Assembly (NCBI RefSeq): GCF_914768025.1
Contig: NZ_CAJZCE010000001.1
Coordinates: 1 to 64,000, forward strand
From: Snodgrassella gandavensis
GTDB taxonomy: Bacteria; Pseudomonadota; Gammaproteobacteria; Burkholderiales; Neisseriaceae
Length of the DNA stretch: 64,000 nucleotides
Reading direction: 5' to 3'
A model generated the notes under the pieces. It did no database searches, was not told the origin of the DNA, and saw nothing but the letters and a program-made list of their open reading frames with translations. A program made the position numbers and the translations under genes. Shown in pieces: positions 37,299 to 47,100 of this stretch (position 1 is its first letter; the number at the start of each line of letters is the position of its first letter).

Positions 37299-37828
37299 TC
37301 AGGCTTCTTCAAAATCTTCATCGTGGCCTATACAAAAAAATTTAAAATCATTCGTTTTAGGAATTTTTTAAAATATCTGTTTTTGAAAATTCAATTAGTT
37401 GCTTCGTGAATAAATCAAGCAAACAATTGGCGAAAGCTTTCCATGCACCATAATCGTCATCAACATCATTAGGATAAAGTTTATTAAAAATAATTTTCTA
37501 GTTCTTCCTCACTAAAAACGTATAGCGTATCAAAACATTGATATTCCCAATCACCCGTATTATATTTGAGTTGATAAATCGCCTCTGTTGTTCAGTAATT
37601 TTCAGCAAAATCCGCGTTTTGATACCTGTTTAACACCTTAGAAAAAGCATGTTCAGTATTAAAGCATAAATTAATTTCACCATAATCAACGTTACAATCA
37701 AAAGCAAAAGCGTAAAATCTTAACCTAGGGTGTTGTATTAGAAATTTCTCAACCCCGTTAATAGAAAAATCAAGAATTTTTTTACTTATCTTATGGTTGA
37801 AGCTGACCAAATAATTATCCTCTCTCAT
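37299..37828 (-). pseudogene. Broken DUF4303-family gene (immunity-type protein)
   Basis: Read on the minus strand from the ATG at 37828, 78 codons run to a TGA (SFNHKISKKILDFSING, then HPRLRFYAFAFDCNVDYGEI). Past that stop the same frame continues with EAIYQLKYNTGDWEYQCFD and YVFSEEELENYF. It then shifts at a T run to NKLYPNDVDDDYGAWKAFA, and again at an A run to NDFKFFCIGHDEDFEEA, ending at a TGA at 37301-37299. Joined, these make a roughly 175-residue DUF4303-like protein. That family often occurs beside Rhs/polymorphic toxins as a probable immunity protein, but no toxin is seen here. One nonsense and two homopolymer frameshifts are present, so it is a pseudogene unless the shifts are sequencing errors. 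Confidence 0.7.
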
Positions 37829-38077
37829 TTTGAAATACTATTTTCATTAATTAATAATACGCAATTAATTTCTAAGCAATCATTAAAGTTATTACAATAA
37901 TCCGCCACTTTCTGAATAAGAAATCATATTTAAAATACTAATTGGTATATGGGTTGAAAATTGACATAAACTCAAAAGTATAAAAGAGAGTGGAACATTA
38001 TTAATTAAAATGCAGCCAATAGTAACAACTAGCTTATAGCGATAATGCGGAGTTAATATATTTGATAATAATTCGGA

Positions 38078-38160
38078 CTATCTGGTTGGCTGTTATTGTG
38101 CCGCAGTTGTCAGAAAGACAAATTACCTTTTAACAGCATACATTACATACAACCAGATAG
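38078..38160. repeat. 83-bp element bounded by 11-bp inverted repeats
   Basis: CTATCTGGTTG (38078-38088) and CAACCAGATAG (38150-38160) are perfect inverted repeats enclosing 61 bp. Just inside each end is GCTGTTA in matching orientation (directly adjacent on the left, 12 bp further in on the right). This could be a small MITE-like remnant, two IS ends left after deletion, or a long-loop hairpin downstream of the YjzC-like gene. Confidence 0.45.
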
Positions 38161-38175
38161 CTTTTAACAAAACAT

Positions 38176-38358
38176 TCAATGCTTACTGTCTGGCGTTCTG
38201 TTCTTCAGTTTCCAGCTATTACCTGCATGCTGGGTAGGAGGTGCTTTTTCATGGTCCTTAAGCGTGACATAATTTTCTACACCATGACCATGTTGATCGA
38301 CTTCCTGATAAATTCCGCCATTAGTACCAGAATTATCACCGGGTTTCAGATTGCTCAT
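38176..38358 (-). CDS. YjzC-like small protein
   Basis: A 60-residue hydrophilic protein beginning SNLKPGDNSGTNGGIYQEVD, with APPTQHAGNSWKLKNRT near its end. The pattern KPGxxxxNxGxYxE, then a Pro-Pro-Thr and a Trp-Lys ending, resembles the YjzC family of small proteins of unknown function. The ATG at 38358 has a GGAGT site 6 nt upstream; an in-frame ATG six codons earlier lacks one. No membrane segment or cysteine is present. It is isolated between AT-rich spacers and the broken DUF4303 gene. Family match is moderate, function unknown. Confidence 0.6.
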   Translation of the reverse strand: MSNLKPGDNSGTNGGIYQEVDQHGHGVENYVTLKDHEKAPPTQHAGNSWKLKNRTPDSKH

Positions 38359-38769
38359 ATACCACTCCTTGTACAATATCTACCGTGAAACTACGGTAAG
38401 AATATTATTGATTATAGTTTTAAATAATACAAGCACTTAACCTTAATTTAACTGGCTGAAGTTAAATTAACAGCTACCATGGTTTACAGTAAGTTACGGT
38501 ATCTACAGATGCTGCTAGTTCTTTGCAGAATATATTAATTCAGCCAGTCATTAATATACAAATATCCCCTTTCTTGGCAGCAAACTGTAAAAATAATTAT
38601 ATATAAATAATTGATATAAATGAATTAATCTTGCTTGCTGATTTTTATCATCAGAAAAGGCCATAATAAATAATAAAGAAGTTTTTATTTAGTCTTGGCA
38701 CTTGTTATCCGGTATCCGGGCGATTTTCGGTTACAATAATCGCTTGCAAAGAAAAAAGTAAGGAAAAGT
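38359..38769. other. AT-rich spacer before the ribA unit
   Basis: About 410 bp separating the divergent YjzC-like gene and the gene before ribA. No frame or family remnant seen. A short inverted repeat TACCGT/ACGGTA (about 38389-38406) lies near the YjzC-like ribosome site. Confidence 0.5.
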
Positions 38770-39474
38770 ATGGCATGCGCTCAGGTGCGTGATTACCTGC
38801 AAACGCAAGGATTAAAAGTATCGGCAGAAGAAGTACAGATGGCTATGCTGGCTGTACAGTCTGTATTGGAGCTGGCTCAGGCAGAAATCGATATGTCTGT
38901 CTTATGGTATGAAGAAAACGGATTCAGTCTGGCACAAAAATTTGGCTTGAATACAGCAGCACTGCATCAGCTACAGCCGACTGATCTGTTTACTGCCAAT
39001 AATAACAGTGCATATACATTGCGGCAGATATATCTCGCTTTGGATTCAATCGCAAGCCGTTATCATAACGATACCTTTGCTGTATATTTATACGAATCAG
39101 ATGAAGAAGCAGGGCAGTTATATCGATTACTGGCTCAGGGCAGCAAACTGCCAGCCAGAATTGAATGTGGGCAGCAACAGGTACAACAGTATTTATTTGC
39201 CCGAACGGCAACAACCGGCTGGCTCAATCAGGTAAATAACGTACAGCAATGGCTGGCCGATGGCAGTTTGGTCGGTGAACAGGTCGGTGTTTCCCAGCTA
39301 GCTGTTCCCGTAACCAGTGAGCAGGGGCTGATACTGGGTGTGCTGTATACTACTCATCAGCACGCTAATGCCATTACCGAAGCCGAACTAATCGACTGGA
39401 CAGCTCTGGCCATTGTTATCACACCATTGCTGCACAATCTGCATAACGCCAGCACAGCACTCATCAAGGGATAA
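38770..39474 (+). CDS. Unrecognised protein with possible GAF-like domain, upstream of ribA
   Basis: A 234-residue soluble protein with no signal peptide or membrane span. An amino-terminal helical part (about residues 1-75) is followed by a region that reads like a GAF sensor fold: FAVYLYESDEEAGQLYRLLA, a variable middle, then VSQLAVPVTSEQGLILGVLY near residues 178-197, which is the usual closing strand pair of GAF domains, and a final helix. It has an AGGA ribosome site and ends 5 bp before ribA, so the two are probably co-transcribed. A regulatory role or GTP/flavin sensing is speculation. I do not recognise a specific family. Confidence 0.65.
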   Translation: MACAQVRDYLQTQGLKVSAEEVQMAMLAVQSVLELAQAEIDMSVLWYEENGFSLAQKFGLNTAALHQLQPTDLFTANNNSAYTLRQIYLALDSIASRYHNDTFAVYLYESDEEAGQLYRLLAQGSKLPARIECGQQQVQQYLFARTATTGWLNQVNNVQQWLADGSLVGEQVGVSQLAVPVTSEQGLILGVLYTTHQHANAITEAELIDWTALAIVITPLLHNLHNASTALIKG

Positions 39475-39479
39475 ATATC

Positions 39480-40103
39480 ATGACAACAACACAGCAAAAC
39501 CAAATTAAAGACCATAGCCCCGTGCGTTTTATTGCTTCCTGCCGTTTACCAACGCAGTGGGGCGAATTTACCATGTATGGATTTGAAGATGTGCGCAACC
39601 GGCAGGAGCATGTAGCACTTACCGTAGGTGATATTGCTAATGGTGAAGCTGTGCTTGGACGAATTCATTCTGAATGTCTTACCGGCGATGCCTTATTTTC
39701 CAAGCGTTGCGATTGCGGTCCGCAGCTTGAAGCTGCCATGAAAGCCGTGCAGCATGCAGGCCACGGCGTGATTGTTTATTTACGTCAGGAAGGCCGCGGT
39801 ATCGGCTTACTGAATAAAATCCGTGCCTACAAGCTTCAGGATGAAGGACTGGATACAGTTGAAGCCAATCTGGCTTTAGGTCTGCCCGTAGATGCCCGCG
39901 ATTTTGCGCTGGCCAAAGACATTCTCGACTATCTTGGCGTACAATCAATACAGCTAATGACTAATAATCCGCAGAAAGTAACCACACTTAAAGCGCTTGG
40001 TATCAATGTAGTCAATCGCGTGCCTTTGCATGTTGGCCAGAATCCTGAAAACCAGCATTATCTGCACACCAAAATGGAAAAACTGGGACATTTTACTAAT
40101 TGA
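39480..40103 (+). CDS. ribA: GTP cyclohydrolase II
   Basis: A 207-residue zinc enzyme that opens GTP in the first step of riboflavin synthesis. The zinc ligands are the cysteines in HSECLTGDALFSKRCDCGPQ (residues 60-79), and the catalytic block is VYLRQEGRGIGLLNKIRAY near residues 99-117. VQLMTNNP-type NAD/GTP-binding sequence appears as IQLMTNNPQKV. No RibB domain is fused, so 3,4-dihydroxybutanone phosphate is made elsewhere. It ends at a strong hairpin shared with pilC1. Confidence 0.95.
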   Translation: MTTTQQNQIKDHSPVRFIASCRLPTQWGEFTMYGFEDVRNRQEHVALTVGDIANGEAVLGRIHSECLTGDALFSKRCDCGPQLEAAMKAVQHAGHGVIVYLRQEGRGIGLLNKIRAYKLQDEGLDTVEANLALGLPVDARDFALAKDILDYLGVQSIQLMTNNPQKVTTLKALGINVVNRVPLHVGQNPENQHYLHTKMEKLGHFTN

Positions 40104-40140
40104 CGTTTACTGCAAAAGTTTATTTTCTTAATTACACTAA

Positions 40141-40174
40141 AAACAAACGGCTAGTATTAACTAGCCGTTTGTTT
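40141..40174. terminator. Bidirectional terminator between ribA and pilC1
   Basis: Perfect 15-bp stem, AAACAAACGGCTAGT (40141-40155) / ACTAGCCGTTTGTTT (40160-40174), with loop ATTA. The core and the downstream flank recur after pilC2. Confidence 0.88.
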
Positions 40175-40186
40175 CATTAATTGAAT

Positions 40187-43100
40187 TTAGTTAATGTAGT
40201 CTGTTTTAACTTCTCTCCATGATAAACGCTTGAATCTGATTGGACATTTAGGTACATGAATCACAATTACATTACCCTCGGTATCAACACCTTCTACTGG
40301 TGCTCGGGCGCATGCTTCCGGAGGCGGCCCAGCGTGGCGTAATGGAGATTGTGTTCCATCACGACCCACATCAGGATCGCCATCAGCACCTATAAAGCCA
40401 GTAGTAGATTTTGTGAGACTATATAGTCCCTCAATAGTCATTACGGCACCAAACGGAACACCCACCAGACCAAAATTCGGATCAGTATGTTTCAGTCTTC
40501 CCCCCGTTTTAATATTGTACTGTATTACACTGGTGTAAACTTTGTTTTCCTGTTTGTGTTTAGTTTCCACGCAAGGATCTTCTAATTGGTTATCATCATC
40601 TTTTGTGGTTTTATATTTTCGGGCAAAAACAACCCCAGCATAAGAAGCAGTTATAGGTTTTGTAACTACACGTTCACCGGTATCGCTTTCCAGATTGAAA
40701 TACCAGCCCTTATTAACATGGGGATCAAACGGGTGTTCTGAAAGCTGGCGATAGCCGTTACTGGTGGTTAATTGTTGTTGCAATAGCGTGCCTCTTGAAA
40801 TCTCGGTTGGCCTTGGGTTAGTCAGGTCGTCGTAGATTCCATATACAGTCTGTTGCTTAGTACTTGATAAATCAGACTGATAAATATCACTACCTGTGCC
40901 AAAAGTAATAATAGCCGTCAGATTATCCCTATTGTTTGCCAGAATGACACCCGGAGCCGAAGTAATAGGTTTGCCGGCAGAAAATATTTTGTGCACAGTC
41001 CATAGCGAAGGATCAGGTGATCTCAGGTCAAAACGATATAGATTACCACTATAATCGGCGGCATAAGCTATATCTGCGACACCATCGTTATTAATATCAA
41101 TTACTGTGGGGCTGGAAAGGCCACCAGTAGCTCCATCAGCATCAGGATCCTGATTAGCATCCACTTCCGGTGCCAGCTTGGCAATCAGCTCACCTTTTCT
41201 GAAGCCAGTTTCTCTGTAGCCATCAGTACCAACATCTACACCAAGAATATCGTAAATATAAAGGGCAGACTCTGAGGAGGGCTGGGCGTCATGATCGCTG
41301 CCCAGCGTAGCAGAGTAATTATAGCCATTGCTGATAAACGCGGCTTCACGAATGTGGTTTGCTACAGACGTAGGGGATGCATTTTGCTCTTCATTTACCC
41401 GTATCCTTGCTATAGCAGGTGTACCCACAGTAAACCCAAAGTAATTGTTTGGCCCTGTGGGCGTCTGAAATAGGGCTACATTATTATACCAGTCGGAGCT
41501 GCCTATATTATCTACAGCAACTGGGTGGCGGGAAATCAGATCATTGCCGCCGATATTGATTGCAAATGCCCCGCGTCCGGCCTGTCCCATTGTTGACACC
41601 ATAAATGTTTGTTGCGGACGAGGAGTGTTACTGTTTTTTTCGTTACTCCGTTCAGTTTGCTGTGCCACCATTCCGCCATTCAGGAGGAAACGATGCGGAT
41701 GCTCGTTGTTTTTACCATAATTATTATTGGTAAGGTCTTTATAATAATGGGAAACCAGATCAGAACCATCATTGCTTTGGCGTTCAATACCCATCGGCAT
41801 GAAGTTAAATTTCAAATCGTAAGGACGGTTTTGTTCATTAGTAGAGCGGAAAACATACACCATACCATCGTTGGCTGAGGTAATCATGTATTTCTGCAAG
41901 CCACCATTCTCATCATCCGCTAAGGTAATAATCGGATTATCAATAATATCGCCCACATCTCTGGTTTCTAATCGGTTACGATAATCGAGTACAAAATCAC
42001 GGGTTTTAATGTCATTATCCGGTTTGGAGCGGCTCAACCAGGTCAGTAAACCATTTAGCCATTCTGACTGATTTTTGCCATTATTGCTTATTTTGAACGT
42101 GTCATTGTTCAAACCGGTCAGCCTTTCTGGATACAGATAGGTTTGGCTGCCATCATTCAGTAATAGCTGGCGGTTATTAAATGATGGCTGCCCGGTGCAT
42201 TCCTTATTAACTTTATCTGTTATTTGACGGATACAGATTTTACTACCCCATGAACCGGATTCAGTTATGGCTGTTATCGATATTTTGCCTCGGTCAGACT
42301 GGGATACGGCCACAGCTGGTGCAGTAGAAGTAGACGTAATGGTGATGGTTTCGGAGGAACCTTTAATTGACTCGAAGATTTTTGCAAAAGCATCCATAAC
42401 TTCTGCTTGGGAGTTGGTATTATAGAAATTAGTGGATGGGGTGGCGCCGTTTTCCAGATATGGAATGGCTAATCTGCCTAAGTTACTGTTTCTTTCACCT
42501 AGAGCCACGCCAATAGTAAACGTTTCAGCCGTTTGGGTAAAAGGACGGTTGTTATTCAGGGGATCAGGAGAGTTCCACGCTTTCCCTGCATTATCGGTAG
42601 TGCGTTTCTGAATACCACTATAAATATGACTACCATTTTTGTCATAAAAATTTCTATCATAAATAAAATCCCCAAAACTTTTTGTGTTTAATGTTCTAGA
42701 GTAAAACTCCAGACGGTGGGGCTTGTTTATATCATGATCATGGTGGAAAAATCGATGTCTTTGTGTATCACTTTGCCATTCGCCATCAAAGTAGCCATCC
42801 ACATCGGCATCGGATTTAGCCATTTGATTTTGAGCCTCACCATCAGTAAGCAAAACAATATAAGATTTCTGACAGCGATATTGTAATTTGTTCATCACTA
42901 AGTTTCTGGCCATAACGGGAAATCGCTGTGTTATTGGCGTAGCACCCCTTGTCGGCATATCTTTGATGAGTTCTGTCAAAGTATCGTACTGTGTCGAATC
43001 TGACGTATCATAAAAAGTATTATAACGCGGATCGATACCACCTTCATGCAGAGGATGGAAAGCAAAATACATATTATTGTGATAGTTTGCTAGAATATTC

Positions 43101-43531
43101 AGCAAAACATCTTTTACGCCATCGACTTTTCTGTGTTCCCGACATCTATATTGGATATCATCAGTGTTTGCCGGTATTTCGTGAAGCCCATACTGATATT
43201 TACTCCATGGAGACCATGCTACAGTTCTTCCGCGCGCATTTTTTCTTATTGATGTTCGGCTTCTGCATTTAAATGTGTCTTTCCCTTCTATAAATCTCCT
43301 ATTCATACTAACTGAGTCATCAATGAATAAGGTAATATTGGGTTTAACACTATAAGCAGTAGTAATTGTTAATGAGTTTTGCAAATACAGAGGGGTGTCG
43401 GCAAATATATTAACTTCAGCCAGTGCCGGCAATGCAGGAAAAGCACTCAGCGCAGCAGTAACTGCTGAAAACAGTATTTTCTGCCCTTTGAGGAATTTGC
43501 CTTTTTTATTTTTTACAAATTTATGGCGCAT
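40187..43531 (-). CDS. pilC: PilC/PilY1-family type IV pilus tip adhesin, copy 1
   Basis: A 1114-residue secreted protein. A basic leader and hydrophobic core (ILFSAVTAALSAFPALPALA) make a signal peptide cut near residue 38. A von Willebrand A-like domain follows with the metal site LFIDDSVSMN near residue 72. The carboxyl half is the PilY1-type beta-propeller with the calcium loop DINNDGVADIAYAADYSGN near residue 813. PilC proteins sit at the pilus tip or outer membrane, control pilus retraction and mediate adhesion. The ATG at 43531 has a GGAGAG site; an ATG ten codons upstream lies before it. It converges on ribA and is a close paralogue of the next gene. Upstream lie tandem repeats and a palindrome. 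Confidence 0.92.
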   Translation of the reverse strand: MRHKFVKNKKGKFLKGQKILFSAVTAALSAFPALPALAEVNIFADTPLYLQNSLTITTAYSVKPNITLFIDDSVSMNRRFIEGKDTFKCRSRTSIRKNARGRTVAWSPWSKYQYGLHEIPANTDDIQYRCREHRKVDGVKDVLLNILANYHNNMYFAFHPLHEGGIDPRYNTFYDTSDSTQYDTLTELIKDMPTRGATPITQRFPVMARNLVMNKLQYRCQKSYIVLLTDGEAQNQMAKSDADVDGYFDGEWQSDTQRHRFFHHDHDINKPHRLEFYSRTLNTKSFGDFIYDRNFYDKNGSHIYSGIQKRTTDNAGKAWNSPDPLNNNRPFTQTAETFTIGVALGERNSNLGRLAIPYLENGATPSTNFYNTNSQAEVMDAFAKIFESIKGSSETITITSTSTAPAVAVSQSDRGKISITAITESGSWGSKICIRQITDKVNKECTGQPSFNNRQLLLNDGSQTYLYPERLTGLNNDTFKISNNGKNQSEWLNGLLTWLSRSKPDNDIKTRDFVLDYRNRLETRDVGDIIDNPIITLADDENGGLQKYMITSANDGMVYVFRSTNEQNRPYDLKFNFMPMGIERQSNDGSDLVSHYYKDLTNNNYGKNNEHPHRFLLNGGMVAQQTERSNEKNSNTPRPQQTFMVSTMGQAGRGAFAINIGGNDLISRHPVAVDNIGSSDWYNNVALFQTPTGPNNYFGFTVGTPAIARIRVNEEQNASPTSVANHIREAAFISNGYNYSATLGSDHDAQPSSESALYIYDILGVDVGTDGYRETGFRKGELIAKLAPEVDANQDPDADGATGGLSSPTVIDINNDGVADIAYAADYSGNLYRFDLRSPDPSLWTVHKIFSAGKPITSAPGVILANNRDNLTAIITFGTGSDIYQSDLSSTKQQTVYGIYDDLTNPRPTEISRGTLLQQQLTTSNGYRQLSEHPFDPHVNKGWYFNLESDTGERVVTKPITASYAGVVFARKYKTTKDDDNQLEDPCVETKHKQENKVYTSVIQYNIKTGGRLKHTDPNFGLVGVPFGAVMTIEGLYSLTKSTTGFIGADGDPDVGRDGTQSPLRHAGPPPEACARAPVEGVDTEGNVIVIHVPKCPIRFKRLSWREVKTDYIN

Positions 43532-43554
43532 GTTAATTACTCTCCACTTATAGT

Positions 43555-43586
43555 GTAACAACAGTATCTCGTAACAACAGTATTTC
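43555..43586. repeat. Two tandem 16-bp repeats upstream of pilC1
   Basis: GTAACAACAGTATCTC (43555-43570) is followed directly by GTAACAACAGTATTTC (43571-43586), differing at one base. They lie 24-55 bp before the pilC1 start codon, in the 5' leader or promoter, and adjoin a palindrome. Confidence 0.8.
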
Positions 43587-43608
43587 GTTTATATACATGT
43601 ATATAAAC
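43587..43608. promoter_or_regulatory. 22-bp perfect palindrome upstream of pilC1
   Basis: Left arm GTTTATATACA and right arm TGTATATAAAC meet without a loop. It sits immediately next to the tandem 16-bp repeats and 56-77 bp before the pilC1 start. There is no T tail, so it is more like an operator than a terminator. The bound protein is unknown. Confidence 0.55.
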
Positions 43609-44090
43609 TTAAAGATTCAAATACCTTTATTTATTATTACTCCTAAAATAATATTTATTCAAATAAAAAAAATGATTATTTAATGTAAAATTTTATTTAC
43701 CCAAATATGTTATTATATTTAATTAATGCTTATTGAATATAATGGGTGAAATTATAAATTACTATAGAATAAATTTAATTTAAAATTATTCTAATGTAGA
43801 TAATCTGTTTGTTATAATAAACATTCTAAAATGATGAAATTTTAAATAAAAATTGAACAATAGCATACATATGATGATTGTTGTTTAATAAATGGTTTTA
43901 TATTTATTAACTTATGGTATTCAAGTAGAAAGTTTTAATTAAATGGCCATAAAAATATTATCTGAATCAATTATTGTTTTAGTTATGCTGTTGCATATTT
44001 GTAAAAATATTTCTTCTAAATTCATAATCTGAATTATCACGAAATAAATTTGATTCTCAGTTAATTCAGGTTATGTATAACAAAAACCAA
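43609..44090. other. AT-rich spacer between pilC1 and pilC2
   Basis: About 480 bp with stops in all frames and no protein remnant. It should contain the pilC1 promoter; no convincing hexamer pair was found. Confidence 0.5.
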
Positions 44091-44120
44091 ATAAAAAACG
44101 GCTAGTATTAACTAGCCGTT
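44091..44120 (-). terminator. Terminator of pilC2, duplicate of the ribA-pilC1 terminator
   Basis: Stem AACGGCTAGT (44097-44106) / ACTAGCCGTT (44111-44120) with loop ATTA. On the minus strand it is followed by a T run. The same core, loop and pilC-side flank occur at 40145-40195. Confidence 0.85.
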
Positions 44121-44137
44121 GATTTCATAAATTGAAT

Positions 44138-47100
44138 TTAGCTGAGATAGCCTGTTTTAACTTCCCGCCATGATAAACGCTTGAATCTGATTGGGCATTT
44201 AGGTGCATTAGCGGTAATCAAATTACCCTCTGTATCGACACCTTCTATTGGTGCTCGAGTGCATTCTTCCAGTTTGCGTTTTCCAGGAGGTACCAGTGGA
44301 AGCTGTATCCTGTTGCCGCCTATATTGTATCGATTGGCACCAGCTACTGTGAAACTATATAGTCCTTTAATCGTTTTCACTACACCAACCTGAAGCTCTG
44401 AATCCAAATTAAAATGCGGATCTTTTTGTTTCAGTCTTGCACCAGTTTTAACATTGTACTGTATTACACTGGTGTAAACTTCGTTTTCCTCTTTGCGTTC
44501 ACTTACCTGACAAGGATCGTTTGATTTGCTATCTTTTTTTGTGGTTTTATATTTTCGGGCAAAGACAACGCCAGCATAGGAAATAGTAACCGGCTGGGTT
44601 ACTACACGTTCACCGGTGCCGCTTTCCAGATTGAAATACCAGCCCTTATTAACCATGGGATTAAACTGATTTTCTGAAAGTTGGCGATAGCCGCCACTGG
44701 TGGTTAATTCCTGTCTCAGCAGCGATTGTTTCGAGATTTCAGTCGGTGCTGTGATACTCAGATCATCATAAATACCATACACAGTCTGTTGATCTTTATT
44801 TGATAAATCAGACTGGTAAATATCACTGCCTGTGCCAAAAGTAATAATGGCCGTCAGATTATTCCGACTGTTATTGTTGTTTGGGTTATGATCTGTTGAA
44901 TTGTTAACCAGAATGACAGCCGGAGCCGAAGTAATAGGTTTGCCGGCAGAAAATATTTTGTGCACAGTCCATAGCGCAGGATCAGGTGATCTCAGGTCAA
45001 AACGATATAGGTTGCCACTATAATCGGCGGCATAAACTATATCTGCGATATCATCGCCATCAATATCAATTGCTGTGGGGCTGGAAAGGCCGCCAGTATA
45101 TTCATCGGCATCAGGATTCTGATTAGGATTTATCTCCGGTGCCAGTTTGGCAATCAGCTCTCCCTTTTTGAAGCCAATTTTTCTGTAGCCATCAGTACCA
45201 ACATCTACACCAAGAATATCGTAAATATAAAGTGCAGACTCTGAGGAGGGTAGCCCCGCATTATTGCTGGCCAGCGTAGCAGAGTAATTATAGCCATTGC
45301 TGATAAACGCGGCTTCACGGATGTGGTTTGCTACAGAAGTAGCGGATGCGTTGGATGCTTCATTTACTCGTAGTCTTGCTATGGCAGGTGTACCTATAGT
45401 AAAGCCAAAGTAATTGTTTGCTCCAGTGGGTGTCTGAAATAAGGCTACATCATGATACCAGTCGGAGTTGTACATATTGTCTACAGCAATTTTCTGACCG
45501 GAAATAAGATCTTTCCCGCCGATATTGATTGCAAACGCTCCGCGTCCGGCCTGCCCCATAGTTGATAGCATAAATGTTTGTTGCGGAAGGTCTTCTCCAT
45601 TTTCATCTTCACGTTGTTCAGTTTGCTGTACCACCATTCCTCCGTTCAGGAGGAAGCGATGCGGATGCTGGCTGTTTTTACCATAATTTTTATTGGTAAG
45701 GTCTTTATAATAATGGGCAACCAGATCAGAACCATCATTGCTTTGGCGTTCAATACCCATCGGCATGAAGTTAAACCCCAAATCGTAAGGATACTCTTGA
45801 TCATTAGTAGAACGGAAAACATATACCATACCGTCGTTAGCTGAGGTAACCATGTATTTCTGCAGGCCACTATATCTATCATTGTCACCCGCGGTAATGA
45901 TCGGGTTATCAATGATGTCGCCCAAATCTCTGGTTTTACCGAATCCTGCTATAGTAGAAGTAGTACGATTGCGGTAGTCGAGCACAAAGTTATCGGTCTT
46001 GATGGCGTCATCCGGTTTGGAGCGGCTCAACCAGGTCAGTAAACCATTTAGCCATTCTGACTGATTTTTGCCATTATTGCTTATTTTGAACGTGTCATTG
46101 TTCAAACCGGTTAGATTTCCTGAGTACAAATAGGTATGGGTGCCATCATTCAATAATAGCTGGCGGTTATTAAATGATGGCTGCGCGGTGCATTCCTTAT
46201 TAACTTTATCTGTTATTTGACGAATACAGATTTTACTACTCCAAGAACCGGACTCAGTCGTGGCTGTTATGGATATCTTGCCCCATCTGGACTGAGATAT
46301 GGCCACAGTTGGTGCAGTTGCTGAAGTAATGGTGGTGATGGTTTCGGAGTTCCCATGAATTGATGCAAATATTTTTGCAAAAGCATCCATAATTTCTTTT
46401 TGGGAATTGGCATTAAAGAAATTACCAGACGGCATGGCCCCGTTTTCCAGATATGGAATGGCTAATCTACCTAATTTACTGTCTTTCTGACCTAGACCCA
46501 CGCCAATAGTAAACGTTTCAGCCGTTTGGGTAAAAGGACGGTTGCCATTCAGGGGATCAGGAGAGTTCCACGCTTTGCCTGCATTATCGGTAGTACGTCT
46601 GTAAATATCGCTATGAATTTTATTACCATTAGAGTAATAAAAATCACTGTTGTAAATATAAGGCCCGAAGCTTTTTTCTTTTAAGATTTTGGTGTAATAC
46701 TTCAGACGATAAGGCTTGTATGAATCATTCTTGTGAAGAAATTCTTTTCTTTCTTTGTCTGTATTCCAATTACTATCAAAATAGCCGTCCACATTGGCGT
46801 CGGATGCGGCCACTTGATTTTTTGCCTCACCATCAGAAAGCAAAACGATATAAGATTTCTGACAGCGATACTTTAATTTGTTCATCACTAAATTTCTGCC
46901 CGCAACTGCAATTTGCTCAGTAGTGGGCGTAGAACCGTGGGCTCTCTGCTCTTTGATGGTTGAAATTAAAGCATTGTATTGTGCAGGATGCGAAGTATCA
47001 TAAAAAGTATTATGGCGGTCATCGGTGCCAAGCAGGGGACGGAAAGCAAAATACATATCATTGCGGTAGTTTGCCACAATATTCAGCAAAACATCTTTTA

